Shown here: piece after piece, positions 39,641 to 49,640 of the stretch
How positions within the stretch are numbered: the stretch's first letter is position 1
How the letters are laid out: the number at the start of each line of letters is the position of its first letter
From: Anopheles merus
Taxonomy: Eukaryota; Arthropoda; Insecta; Diptera; Culicidae
Length of the DNA stretch: 64,000 nt
Direction of reading: 5' to 3'
Assembly (NCBI RefSeq): GCF_017562075.2
Contig: NC_054081.1
Location: 26,025,909-26,089,908, forward strand
Notes under the pieces: generated by a model
Told to the model about the DNA's origin: nothing
Seen by the model: the letters and a program-made list of their open reading frames with translations, nothing else
The model's database searches: none
Translations under genes and position numbers: made by a program

Positions 39641-40436
39641 AAAAAATTTAAAAAAAATAATGGCGCCCATTTTTTCGTCCGCTTCTTCCTCTCCTCTCCC
39701 TCCTTCACCCTGGCTTGCCTTACTTGAGCTTCAGCCCGTGCCTTCCGCCGCCAGCTGATTGGGTGTTGTGGTGTATGCGTTGATACTTATATGTGCATTG
39801 CGGTTATGTATTGTTATTGGTGGGTGTTAGCATTTATTAATTTGTGTGTGACCTTGAGACGCTGTGGGAGAAGCTGGATTGGGATTTAAAGTGTTATCGG
39901 TGTATTGATGGATTATTTTATTTCGTGCCGCTGCTGATGAGACCATTCGACGCCCGTGCCAATTGAGGGTGAAGAAGCCTATTTAAAACAAGCGTAGGAG
40001 AACGTCTAACACTAATCTAATATTTTTTTATTAGAACATGTGTGATGCTTCAACGACCTTCTAATCATGTAGCACGGTGTATAGTGGCAATATTTTTTTT
40101 TTGTAAAGTGCTGAAATCTGTCTCGAGTTTTGGGTCTCGACACACACACACGCACACACACAGCGCGGGGAAAGTGACCGTTCACTCTATCATGTCGCGA
40201 TCCCCCACCCCGCCCAGCGCTTTGGATGAGGATGCGCTACAAGATAGCTGAACCAGCCTTTCTTCCGATAAGGTAGCCGTACTCGCTCGTGCGGTAGAGG
40301 GGGGGGGGGACTGGTGGTGGATGCGCGCTCGCCTTCGCGCTTTCGTGGGTGCGCGCTCGCGTGCGCACATTCGTGGGTGCGCGCTCGCGTGCGCGCGTTC
40401 GTGCATGTGTGCGTGCATGCGTGTGTGTGTTTGCGC

Positions 40437-40481
<45 letters not shown>

Positions 40482-41004
40482 CGTGTGGAAACCCCAAAAA
40501 TATTTGATTCTGATGCGTAAATTTTCATCCACTGCGGCAACAAAGTCCGTGCATTTTCGATCTCGCTACCTGAGAGACAACACAACCATTGGATTGGCAC
40601 CACCATCTTTGCGATCGGCTCTGCTGTTGGGGGTATTAAAAAGACACACGATCGAAGCAAACGTGCATGTGATATGTAGCACATTTCTTTCCAATTCTGC
40701 TATCGGATGCAAGTTGAAGCAACTTTTTGAATTGAATCCATACAAAAAAGAATTCTGGATTTGTTTATTACGGTGCGCGTATGGTGCTGCACCTGTCCGT
40801 CCAGAATCTGGTGGCTTGTTGGCTGGGCAAGCCGGTATCATGACGCCGAGCGACCGGCACTGCCTTGGAATGAGTTCGGCTCGGTAGGCTCATGTCCTTT
40901 GGTCGAGGGCATTCCGTGCATTTGTCGCGTCAGAGTGGTAGCGCGGCAGCAACAAAGACAAGCTAATCTCTTCTCCGGGTGTGGACTGTTATGCTAAGTT
41001 CTTC
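39641..41004. other. Unassigned stretch with GT/CA microsatellites
   Basis: A (CA)n run lies near 40141-40160 and a (GT)n run at 40439-40478 follows GCGC-rich DNA (40320-40440). Long ORFs across it (His/Thr-rich minus, Cys/Val-rich plus) come from the repeat. The 40566-40841 minus ORF has no domain I know. Confidence 0.5.
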
Positions 41005-41151
41005 TTCTTATTATTGTTATTGTTGGCGTAATAGCCTACGCGATCATGCCGGCCATTTCAGGACTTGAGTACCACGTAGCCGGATAGTCAGCGCTTGCTA
41101 CGGCGGACGGTTCATACGCGGTTAGAACCCATGACGGGCATGCTGTTAAGA
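41005..41151 (-). mobile_element. SINE related to the SINE200 type, truncated
   Basis: On the minus strand it reads CTTAACAGCATGCCCGTCAT, then GGGTTCTAACC (B-box-like) and GACTATCCGGCTACGTGG. It ends in AATAATAAGAAGAAGAAC. The B-box half matches the SINE copies at 29404 and 62270; the 3' half (CCTGAAATGGCCGGCATGAT) differs, so it is a sister subfamily. The A-box end is missing. Confidence 0.7.
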
Positions 41152-41363
41152 TGTGCGGAATGATGGTGGTGCCGCGGGACGGCTCCTATCCAGCGGGCAA
41201 CTTGCATACTGCCACATTGTCTTCTGCCCGATGCATACGCTGCAGGCAGGGGAAGGATGCTCCTCCACAAAAAAAACACCGTCATGAACCAGCGGCGGAT
41301 CTAACGGTAGGCGGACTAGGCGGTCGCTGAAGATCTCTAGTCTATAGTATGCCGTATGTCTAC

Positions 41364-41415
41364 AAGTGGACAGAGGCCTCGTAAATAAAACAACAACAAC
41401 AACAAGTGGACAGAG
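41364..41415 (+). mobile_element. 28 bp retrotransposon tail with 12 bp target duplications
   Basis: AAGTGGACAGAG occurs at 41364-41375 and 41404-41415. Between them lie only 28 bp, GCCTCGTAAATAAAAC plus (AAC)n, with an AATAAA signal and a short tail repeat. That is what an extremely 5'-truncated LINE or SINE insertion looks like. Confidence 0.75.
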
Positions 41416-42403
41416 TATTAGCGACAAGGGCCCCTGGAAAGATGGTCGTTGGGGCCCCGTGGCTGGAAAACCATTTGCACCACTCTCCCCCTCCCCATGC
41501 CGGCAACAATTTTAGGGCTTGTGACCGATGATCGTAGGGGTCCCTTGGCGACCCCCCCCTCCGCGCCGTCGATTTAAGTATAATGTTCAATCTCCCAACA
41601 GGTGTGTGCCAGTACCCCCTCCTCCCGGTCATCAGTTACCATTTACATGGACCTCAACTCGTCCTTCCGCCACAGTCATAAACACCTTCCTTTCTTTGAC
41701 CGATGGATCATAACATTCCGGAAGAAAGCACATTTGGCTAAAGTGCATACACACGCACGTACACACCCATGCGCTGACGGCTCAGCATATCTGTGTAATC
41801 TAAACCATACGAAAGCAAAAGCTTAGTGTAAGAAAGTTATGCTTAATGCTTAGCACATTCAGTTCGATGGCAGGCCCCAGGAACTGCCAGTGAACTTTCC
41901 AGTATACCGGTTTCACAATCAGCTTGCGTTCTAGATGCCGGCGGAACGGAAAGCTGATGAAAATCAGCGCCAGGCTGAACGTGATCATGCGAATTAGGGT
42001 TCTGCGCGTTGCACAGCAAACCCTCCAACGTGAGCTAGCGATTCCTTGGTCATTTTTACGTGGCAGCGATTGAACTCATTGCGCTTTTTCGGTTTGATTT
42101 GTAAAAATGCAACTTTACCGGCGCAATGTTTATTAACGGCTTTTTAAGCGCCACAGCAACTCATGAGCATTGTCCACACGCGAGAAAGAGATAGCGCTAT
42201 GGAGAGAAAAGGCACGGACGACGGCTGACAGCGATTGGCCGTCTGACGCACCAACACATCGATACCTGTAAGAGCGCTCTCAGGCGAGGGGTATGAGGCG
42301 GAGCCAGGAACGGGTAGCTCGACGAGCTGCTCGACAAATTTGCCGTTGGAGAGAAAAGGAAGGCATGATAAAATTCTCAGAACGCCATAACGCCTTCCGT
42401 CGC
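41416..42403. other. Stretch without recognised genes
   Basis: Mixed-composition DNA with a C-run (41551-41559). No ORF with a known domain and no clear repeat structure. Confidence 0.45.
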
Positions 42404-42448
42404 TTTGCGCAGCGGGCGAGCTCAAAAACTGCTCGATTTTGTTTTGCG
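42404..42448. repeat. Joined MITE ends
   Basis: The right end of the MITE (CGCTTTGCGCAGCGGG) is directly followed by an inverted left end (CGAGCTCAAAAACTGCTCGA then TTTTGTTTTGCGGG). The 45 bp are a head-to-tail remnant of the family that nests at 36.6-39.5 kb. Confidence 0.75.
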
Positions 42449-42569
42449 GGTGACAGGAGCAGAAACGAAGCCAAACACTTTCTCGGCAAAAATGTTGAAT
42501 TAACAGAAGAACTCCAGTGCAACTTTATATTAATCGAAATATTAATCGAAATCTCGCTGAAAGAGTCTA

Positions 42570-42622
42570 TTATATGCCTGAACAAATCTACAACTCGCCG
42601 AACATGTCTATATAATCCTCGA
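42570..42622 (-). repeat. Terminal fragment of the 51 kb fold-back MITE family
   Basis: GAAAGAGTCTATTATATGCC through to ATATAATCCTCGAAAA matches 51338-51405. Only the terminal part is present. It abuts the hAT derivative. Confidence 0.7.
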
Positions 42623-42751
42623 AAACGCTGTATTGCACAATCGCAAAGCGGTGGCTCCGAGTACAAGCACAGACACGTTTCATCTCAGCCAAATTCAAGA
42701 GAAACCTCAACCCACTGGAGCGTCGTTTACCTACGACCTTCACAGTTCATA

Positions 42752-43102
42752 CCCGCAAAACAAAATCGAGCAGTTTTTGAGCTCGCTTTCTAGCTCGCTT
42801 TCCGCCGAAACCGATCGAGAAAGCGAGCAGAAATGTCCGAAGAACCGATCGAAGCTCTTGATCGGTTGAAGCGTTTACGGTATTTCGAGAGAGCGCGCTG
42901 TATGTGTATGTCTCTTTTTGACTAAAAAGCTCCGGTACGCGACCGTGTTGGCGCAAAAATGATAATGGCCGAAAAATTGTTCACACCCACGTTCTCTTTC
43001 TTCTCTCTTTTCCCTTTCACCTCGCTTTATCGTTATTGGTTTTTGCTCTCTAGCTACATGGAGCGAGTAGCTGACAAGTTTTCGATCGCTTTGCGCAGCG
43101 GG
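42752..43102 (+). mobile_element. MITE copy in hAT derivative, first
   Basis: 351 bp from CCCGCAAAACAAAATCGAGC to GCGCAGCGGG. TA flanks both sides (42750-42751, 43103-43104). The empty paralogous site at about 8860-8870 reads CAGTTCATAGTTGTTT. Confidence 0.93.
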
Positions 43103-43357
43103 TAGTTGTTTGAAAGAGACGCTTGCTTGGTGTCAGCCGATTTTTCCTGATAATTTCTCCGGCTACGGACCGCTGTGTTGATATTGTGTTTCGGGGCCTT
43201 TAAATTTTTGTCTGGATGTGTTGTATGCTTGTGGTTGTGTAACGGGTTTTCGATGGTGGTCAAGCGTAGCGTTCTGTGCATTCGATTCGCGCAGAAAATG
43301 TCTCCGCGCAGTTTCGGTGTGCTCGTGCACCGGTCATCCACACTGGCAAAGAATTAT

Positions 43358-43708
43358 CCCGCAAAACAAAATCGAGCAGTTTTTGAGCTCGCTTTCTAGC
43401 TCGCTTTCCGCCGAAACCGATCGAGAAAGCGAGCAGAAATGTCCGAAGAACCGATCGAAGCTCTTGATCGGTTGAAGCGTTTACGGTATTTCGAGAGAGC
43501 GCGCTGTATGTGTATGTCTCTTTTTGACTAAAAAGCTCCGGTACGCGACCGTGTTGGCGCAAAAATGATAATGGCCGAAAAATTGTTCACACCCACGTTC
43601 TCTTTCTTCTCTCTTTTCCCTTTCACCTCGCTTTATCGTTATTGGTTTTTGCTCTCTAGCTACATGGAGCGAGTAGCTGACAAGTTTTCGATCGCTTTGC
43701 GCAGCGGG
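43358..43708 (+). mobile_element. MITE copy in hAT derivative, second
   Basis: 351 bp, base-for-base identical to the copy at 42752-43102 as far as I can compare. AT flanks both sides (43356-43357, 43709-43710). The empty site near 9186-9200 reads AGAATTATGTTGTTTCTCGC, with a 3 bp length difference. Confidence 0.92.
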
Positions 43709-44154
43709 ATGTTTCTCGCTCTACCCAATGCCTTGGGCCATAGATGATTAAATTGTATTGATTTCAGCTGTGCGCGTGTGTTTCAGCGTTCAGCGCAGCA
43801 ATACAATTTAATCATCGTTGGCCCAAGCCATTGGGTAGAGCGAGAAACATAGTTCATTGCCAGTGTGGCATGTTTTAATACAAAAATTACAATTTTCACT
43901 CGGAGCCCCAGGTCAAATTTTGTAATTAACTAAAGAGAAGGGGACATGGGACAGGGCGAGAGGGGTGGGGGGAGGGTGGGGGGTTGATGGGCATGTGTGT
44001 GGTATGAATGTGTGCAAGCGATTTATGGACCTTTGATTCGCCCCGACTTGAACTCGTTGCACCAACGGATCGGAGTCGCTAATGCTAACTGATGCTAATG
44101 CTAAAAGGCGGTTTGACAAAATATGCTCAGTACTACACCACCTGACTTCCTATA

Positions 44155-44521
44155 ACATGGTACGAAGTGTGCTCGCACAGTACAAAGTGAAGCACTGCAC
44201 GAAATTAGCAAAATATGCTTGCACTGTGCGAAGTGTGCTCGCACTTTGCGAAAAGTGCGTGCACTGTGCGGAGTGTGCAAAAAGTGCCCGCACTGTGCGA
44301 AGTGTGCGAAAAGTGCCCGCACTGTGCGAAGTGTGCGAAAAGTGCGGAGTGCGCACGCACTGTGCGAAAAGTGCGAAGTGCGAGCACTTTGCGAAGTGCG
44401 CGCACTGTGCGAAGTGCGCGCACTGTGCGAAGTGTGCTCGCACAGTACAAAGTGTGCTGTGCAGTGCGCACAATGAGGTGTGCTGTGCGCACAGTGCGCA
44501 CTCGCGCACAATGCCCAACAC
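44155..44521 (+). repeat. GTGCGAAAAGTGC-type satellite array, third site
   Basis: Same units as in the arms at 6247-6840 and 13040-13612, again ending in a GTGTTGGG transposon terminus. Cys-rich ORFs across it are artefacts. Confidence 0.9.
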
Positions 44522-44544
44522 TACTTTCAACCCTTTCAATTCAT

Positions 44545-45592
44545 ACCGAGCTGACTGGGCACCACACAACGCTAGCGTATTCTAAAATAGGGCGGACTAA
44601 GCTACAGAAAAGGGCTTTAAGGCACATAGGGTCGCACATCATTTGCCATAGCACAAATCATTCCTACTACATTATTGGCATCGTTAATGGTGCGCTCAAT
44701 ATGTTGATTGAATGACAGCTTTGCATCAAGGAGAACCCCAAGATCACGAATGACATTAACACGATTTAATACAACGGAGTTCAATGAATAATTATGGGAC
44801 AACACATTTGGGCTCCGAGAGAAAGATATACAAGTACATTTATCGATACACAGGGAGAGACAGTTTGCAGAACACCAAAAAGAGAAGGAGTCTAACAGAC
44901 ATTGAAGAGAGACACATGAATTAGAGTTAGTGATAGAACAAAATATTTTTAAATCATCTGCAAACATTTGGAAGGAATCGGATAGAAGAACAGAGCACAC
45001 ATCATTGACAAATAAAATAAAAAGTAAAGGACTCAAGACACTACACCAGACGAACAATGAAACGCATAAGAAAAACCGTCATTCAATTTAACACAGCAAA
45101 ATCGATTCGATAGAAATGATTGTAGCCATTCAAGAAAGAAATGAGAGAAACCAAGTTTCTTGAATTTACCAATGAGCAGAGAATGGGAGATTTCATCAAA
45201 AGCAGCTTAAAAATTGTATACACAGCATCAACCTGCAAGCCAGAGTCCAGATTTGAGAGTGCTGAGGAAACAAATTCGATAAGATTAGTAGTAGTGGAAC
45301 GGCCAACCATAAAACCATGCTGATCAGGAATGATCCACGATTTCACCATTTCCATAAGTGGTAAACGAATAACAGATTCAAAGACTTTGCTGAACGCAGA
45401 TAAAATAGATATGCCACGATAATTAGAGACGCAACCACGATCACCCTTTTTAAAAACTGGCCTTATCCATGCTTGTTTCTAAATATTCGGAAAAGTAGTC
45501 GTGGACAAAGAAAGATTAAATAGGAAAGAAACAGTAAGGGCTAGTGCTTCACGACAATGAAAGAGTAAAGCAGCAGGAATACTAATACATAC
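44545..45592 (-). pseudogene. RT domain of the split LINE, 3' part
   Basis: Reads IPAALLFHCREAL, then SWIIPDQHGFMVGRSTTTNL, SPLLFILFVNDV, the catalytic FADDLKIFCS, VIRDLGVLLDAKLSFNQHIE and MCLKALFCSLVRPILEYASV. At least three frame breaks (near 45356, 45060 and 44617) occur. The palm Asp pair is retained. Confidence 0.82.
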
Positions 45593-45639
45593 AGACTAAT
45601 ACATCAGAATCCTCCGATTGCTCTCCATATTATTCTGTC

Positions 45640-47106
45640 ATGCATTATGTACCTTTATGCAATTCCATGGCTAATACCGATTTCGTTGATGGGTTGCATA
45701 GTTGCGGTTTATTTCAGTTGAGTGGTATTGCAAATCAATCTGGGCGTCAATTGGATCTGGTCTTCGCAAACCTTGCCGCAACCAATATTTTGTGCGACTC
45801 AATCACACCTCTGCACTCTGTGAATGGTACTTCGGCTCTAGTGAACTCCCTCCCATACGTAACACACTGTAGTATTCCACTTCTCAGTGAGGACTTTTAT
45901 CATCCTTCATTGGATATGATGGTTTATTATCCCGTACAACTATCCAACACCACCAACAGTCACACTCGCAGTACAGTCAATAGAAATTTCTTCAAAACGA
46001 ATGTGGAACGTATGAACGCTCTTATTGTGTCGTTTGACCGCAATTTTGACTGCTCCAACTTTGCCACTATCGACGAAGCCACCGATTTCTTTAGCGTTTT
46101 TATGCGCTCAGCGATTAACTCCTGCGATCCTGTTGCTCGACGAAAGTCTTGCCCCGATTGGTCTAATGCATCTTTAAGACGGTTGAAAAAAATAAAGTCT
46201 AAAGCCTACGCTGAATACAGTAGAACGAGATCATCGCTGCATAGGAGAATTTCTTTCGATGCACAGAACAATTATCATCGACAAAATCGTGTGCTCTACC
46301 GCTCCTTCATTTGCCGTACTGAAAGGCAGCTGTTTTCTAAGCCGCCACGGTTCTGGAGCTTCTGGAACAAACGGCGCAATATAAGAAGTATCCCTCCGTC
46401 AATGAGCTACAATGGCCAAACTAGTATCGATACATCCGATATTTGCAACACTTTTGCCAATCGTTTCGCTGATGCATTCACCCTTCCTGTTCACAATCCT
46501 AACACACTAGCTGAGGGCATTCGCAATACTCCATCGGATGCTATCGACTTTATTTTACCCACAATTGACGATGCACTAGTAGCGCGCACACTCAGCGATA
46601 TAAAACCATCTACATCATTTGGACCTGACAATATTCCCACATACATTTTGAAGCACTGCCGTCAATCACTCGCACCCATTCTTACTAAAATATTTAATGA
46701 TTCCCTTATGCGTGGCACGTATCCTGCGCCCTGGAAACACGCGCGAATGGTTCCTATCCATAAAAAAGGCAGTCGACTTCATGCTAGTAATTATCGTGGC
46801 ATTTTATCCCTATGCGCTTGTGTGAAGATGTTTGAGCTCATTCTATACAATCCGCTACTCACAGCAGTTCAAAACTATATGAGCCCTAGTCAGCATGGAT
46901 TTCTCCCAAGGAGATCTTCCACCACAAATCTTGCTGAATTTGTTGGTTTCTGCTTCGACAACATGGATCGTGGTACTCAAGTTGATGCAGTATATATCGA
47001 ATTCAGGGCTGCTTTCGATAGTATATCTCATGATATTCTACTCTCGAAGCTAAAAAAAACCTCGGTTTCCTCGACTGGCACATCACCTGGCTGCGTTCAT
47101 ATTTAA
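45640..47106 (+). CDS. LINE ORF2: end of endonuclease, linker, first half of RT
   Basis: 488 residues open. The start TDFVDGLHSCGLFQLSGI belongs to the late endonuclease domain. The linker includes PDWSNASLRRLKKIKSKAYA and PRFWSFWNKRRNIRSIP. RT blocks are TSFGPDNIPTYILKHCR, MVPIHKKGSRLHASNYRGIL, SPSQHGFLPRRSSTTNLAEF and VDAVYIEFRAAFDSISHD, the last with the first catalytic Asp region. After SKLKK the frame slips by one base near 47060 and ends at 47106; the RT continues in the next frame. Confidence 0.88.
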   Translation: MHYVPLCNSMANTDFVDGLHSCGLFQLSGIANQSGRQLDLVFANLAATNILCDSITPLHSVNGTSALVNSLPYVTHCSIPLLSEDFYHPSLDMMVYYPVQLSNTTNSHTRSTVNRNFFKTNVERMNALIVSFDRNFDCSNFATIDEATDFFSVFMRSAINSCDPVARRKSCPDWSNASLRRLKKIKSKAYAEYSRTRSSLHRRISFDAQNNYHRQNRVLYRSFICRTERQLFSKPPRFWSFWNKRRNIRSIPPSMSYNGQTSIDTSDICNTFANRFADAFTLPVHNPNTLAEGIRNTPSDAIDFILPTIDDALVARTLSDIKPSTSFGPDNIPTYILKHCRQSLAPILTKIFNDSLMRGTYPAPWKHARMVPIHKKGSRLHASNYRGILSLCACVKMFELILYNPLLTAVQNYMSPSQHGFLPRRSSTTNLAEFVGFCFDNMDRGTQVDAVYIEFRAAFDSISHDILLSKLKKTSVSSTGTSPGCVHI

Positions 47107-48088
47107 CTGGTCGTTCGTACTACATAAGCATAGGATCTCATCGTTCTCACTCCTTCACCAGCTCCTCCGGAGTGCCTCAAGGGAGTAACAAGGGATCGCT
47201 ACTCTTCCTCATCTATATAAATGATCTATCTTTCGTTTTACCGCCAGGCCAACACCTAATGTACGCCGACGACGTAAAAATATTCGCTCCAGTTAGAAAC
47301 GACAGTGACTGTGCACGCCTTCAAATGATCCTTGAGAATCTGGACAGCTGGTGCAGCAGAAACACCCTCCAAGTGTGTGCTGATAAATGCCAGTGTATAT
47401 CATTCAGCAGAGCCCGTCACCCCATCACGTTTACATACACTATGCTCAACACGGCTTTGGCTCGCACGACATGTATCCGTGATCTGGGGTGCTACTCGAT
47501 CAGAAGATGTCATTTCGCCCTCACATTGACAGCGTTGTTGCGAAGGGAAATCAGCTACTTGGTCTAATTACGCGGACCTGTAGCGAGTTTACCGATCCCA
47601 TGTGCGTCAAATCGATCTTCTGTGCCATCGTAAGGTCGTGCCTGGAGTACTGCTGTCCGATCTGGTGCCCGCTTGGCGTTGGTGACATCAATCGCCTCGA
47701 AGCCATTCAACGGAGACTCACCAGGTACGCGGTTCGACTCCTTCGATGGCAATCCCACCACGCTCGGCCCTCCTACCATCAGCGGTGTCTGCTTCTCGGA
47801 CTTGAACCACTCTGCTCTCGACGTAAAAACGCCCAATGCCTTTTCATATTCCGGCTCCTTAACGGAGAGATCGATTCCCCGGCATTACTAGCCAGCATCC
47901 ATTTGTTCGCTCCCTGTCGGATTCTTAGATCCAATTTCCATCTCCGTGTACCGCGTACCCGCAACAACCATAACCAGGGATACCCCATTATACGTATGTC
48001 CCTCGAGTTCAACGAAGTGTTAGATTTGTTCGATTTTAGTATGTTTACATCTACGTTCAAGGAGAAATTGCGTCTACGTCACATTTAA
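47107..48088 (+). pseudogene. LINE ORF2: second half of RT and C-terminus
   Basis: Frame 47172-47567 carries SSSGVPQGSNKGSLLFLIYI and the catalytic YADDVKIFAP. A second slip near 47485 leads to frame 47489-48088, with VLLDQKMSFRPHIDS, RSCLEYCCPIWCPLGVGDIN and RLLNGEIDSPALLASIH up to the stop. Each slip is a single base. Confidence 0.85.
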
Positions 48089-48199
48089 TGTTAGCTTATA
48101 ACTAGAGGTCTATTTATATGTTATAATGATCATTGTTATATATATCTTAATTTAATTATAAGGTTGCCGATTAGACACGATGGTCCGTCGGTTGTGTAT

Positions 48200-48203
48200 G
48201 AAA

Positions 48204-48290
<87 letters not shown>

Positions 48291-48291
48291 A
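48200..48291 (+). repeat. (AAAT)n microsatellite, LINE tail
   Basis: About 22 nearly perfect AAAT units directly after the LINE 3' UTR. The Tyr-Leu-Phe-Ile ORF on the other strand is an artefact of it. Confidence 0.95.
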
Positions 48292-48790
48292 TACCATCAG
48301 GACCCGGCACGAAGGATGGTTTAAGGTTACCTAACGCACGTAAAACAGAAGCAGTGCTTACAGAAACAAATTCAACATTCAGGACATTGAGAGGGGTGAA
48401 TGAAAGACTAGCCCCAAAGCTTGCAGAGTTACTTAAACCATTTTCATAGACACTAGAGAAATGATCAGCAAAAAGCGAACGAATGTCGTTCGGGCACGTA
48501 GCAAGCACATCACCAAGTGACATACTAGTTATAGGAGGCCGTTATTGTTTCTCATAGAGTTAATGTAATTCCAAAACGCTCGGGGGTTTGAATGGAAACG
48601 AGATCGAATACGCAAAACATATAATCTATGGCTATATCTATTATATGATCTGTAAGCGGATGCTGCATATTTAAATAACCTACGCGTGTACGGTGAAGGC
48701 CAAGTCCGGTAAGCACGTGTGTCCCGATTTCGATCCCTAAGCAGAGAGCGCAGATGGTGGTCGGACCATGGAGGGGAAGGAGGTGGTCTG
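48292..48790 (-). pseudogene. Linker and RT start of the split LINE, 5' part
   Basis: The minus strand reads RRLFKYAASAYRSYNRYSHR, NPRAFWNYINSMRNNNG and, after a frame change near 48530, SLGDVLATCPNDIRSLFADH to KPSFVPGPDGI. The last block is the first RT motif and continues at 45592. Confidence 0.8.
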
Positions 48791-49080
48791 AAGGGAGGAG
48801 AACAGGAGTTAAAGGAAGTGATAAGGATAGCATTGAACTGTGTTACAATCGTGTTGATGCGCTTCCTGCTTGACGGTTTTATGTTTCGTAAGTATCTATG
48901 TCTTTATTGTGTCTGGTGGTTTTCTGCTGGAGTTGTCCTACTGGGTGGTTATAAGTTTCGCAAATTCTCGAACAGCTGATATCTATTTACGACATTGATT
49001 TGGATTGTAATGATTACTTTGTTTAATTTGGATGCGACCTACTGTTAGCAGTAAATCTGCTACAATCGTACCACTAAAGT
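48791..49080. other. Stretch without recognised features
   Basis: Short of motifs; possibly the 5' part of the Jockey-type ORF1 that becomes readable at 49082. Confidence 0.4.
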
Positions 49081-49081
49081 A

Positions 49082-49365
49082 GTGTTAGGCGGGCTTTACG
49101 ATATCCCTACGGAAAAACTCATCAAAACACTTGATGAAGAGGATATCAAACCAGTTGCGGTGAAGAACTTGACAATCCGGAACAAACGATATGATGAACA
49201 TGCGACTTGCCTCCTACATTTCGCTAAGAGAAGCGTTGACCTCTCCAAGTTGCGCTGTATTAGTGCACTAGATCACTGCAGAGTAAAGTGGAACTTCTAC
49301 TCTAACAAACAAGGACCGATGCAGTGCAAAAGATGTCAATCATACAGGGTTTTCAATGATATTAT
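49082..49365 (+). pseudogene. Jockey-type LINE ORF1 fragment (pre-zinc-finger domain)
   Basis: The reading GGLYDIPTEKLIKTLDEEDI, then KPVAVKNLTIRNKRYDEHAT, LSKLRCISALDHCRVKWNFY and GPMQCKRCQSYRVF corresponds to the domain preceding the CCHC knuckles in Gag-like ORF1 proteins of Jockey/TART-type LINEs. The first two Cys of the first knuckle (CKRC) are visible. The protein is then cut by the fold-back MITE at about 49366. It may belong with the Jockey-type endonuclease/RT remnant at 51.5-52.6 kb. Confidence 0.78.
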
Positions 49366-49640
49366 TGACCTGTTCAGCGAGTTGTTGATTCGTTCATATA
49401 TTTGACTCTTTCAGCGAGATATAGAATTGTTCGGAAGTAGGCGTTGACATGTTCGGTTATACTGTAGAGCTGTCACTTACGTACCCCTTGGACTGCAGCT
49501 TGCATCATTCTCATCAGGAGGTAATCAAACGGTTTTCGTAAAAATATGTTTGTTTTAACTAATTCATGTATTGAACAGCTTGGGGAATGATTATTACCTC
49601 TTTTTAGGACTTTTAATAATGAAAAATTGAATTTTTAATA
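49366..49640 (-). mobile_element. Fold-back MITE, partial copy
   Basis: An inverted match to 51125-51405 covers one terminal repeat and the core (GTTCAGCGAGTTGTTGATTCG, GGGGAATGATTATTACCTCT in pieces). The second terminal repeat is absent; TTTTTAATAATGAAAAATTG is duplicated at 49620-49650. Confidence 0.75.

Larger units (their letters stand above)
42623..44521 (-). mobile_element. Rearranged non-autonomous relative of the 7.4 kb hAT
   Basis: The right end at 44521 carries the same terminus as the 7.4 kb element (inward AGTGTTGGGCATTGTGCG), then the satellite (44155-44510), block P (44090-43880) and a short block Q end (43855-43795). At about 43795 it turns round and block Q continues in the opposite sense to 42632. 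It lacks the GA tract and the transposase gene. Two identical 351 bp MITEs sit in block Q. The left end is not defined. Confidence 0.78.
45593..48291 (+). mobile_element. CR1/Jockey-type LINE with (AAAT)n tail
   Basis: 5' truncated inside the endonuclease; RT is nearly complete. The 3' UTR ends in a 90 bp AAAT array (48200-48291). It sits head-on inside the LINE at 44545-48790. Least decayed LINE of this type in the window, with two single-base frame breaks. Confidence 0.85.
44545..48790 (-). mobile_element. CR1/Jockey-type LINE split by another LINE
   Basis: Minus-strand parts are 48790-48292 (linker and first RT block, ending VPGPDGI) and 45592-44545 (remaining RT). The interrupting LINE occupies 45593-48291 in plus orientation. 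AATAC appears at both junctions and may be the target duplication, though the (AAAT)n tail blurs the right one. Downstream it is cut off by the hAT derivative at about 44521-44545. Confidence 0.8.

Noticed and set aside
40182..40887. His/Thr-rich and Cys/Val-rich ORFs
   Set aside because: Produced by (GT)n and GCGC-rich repeats.
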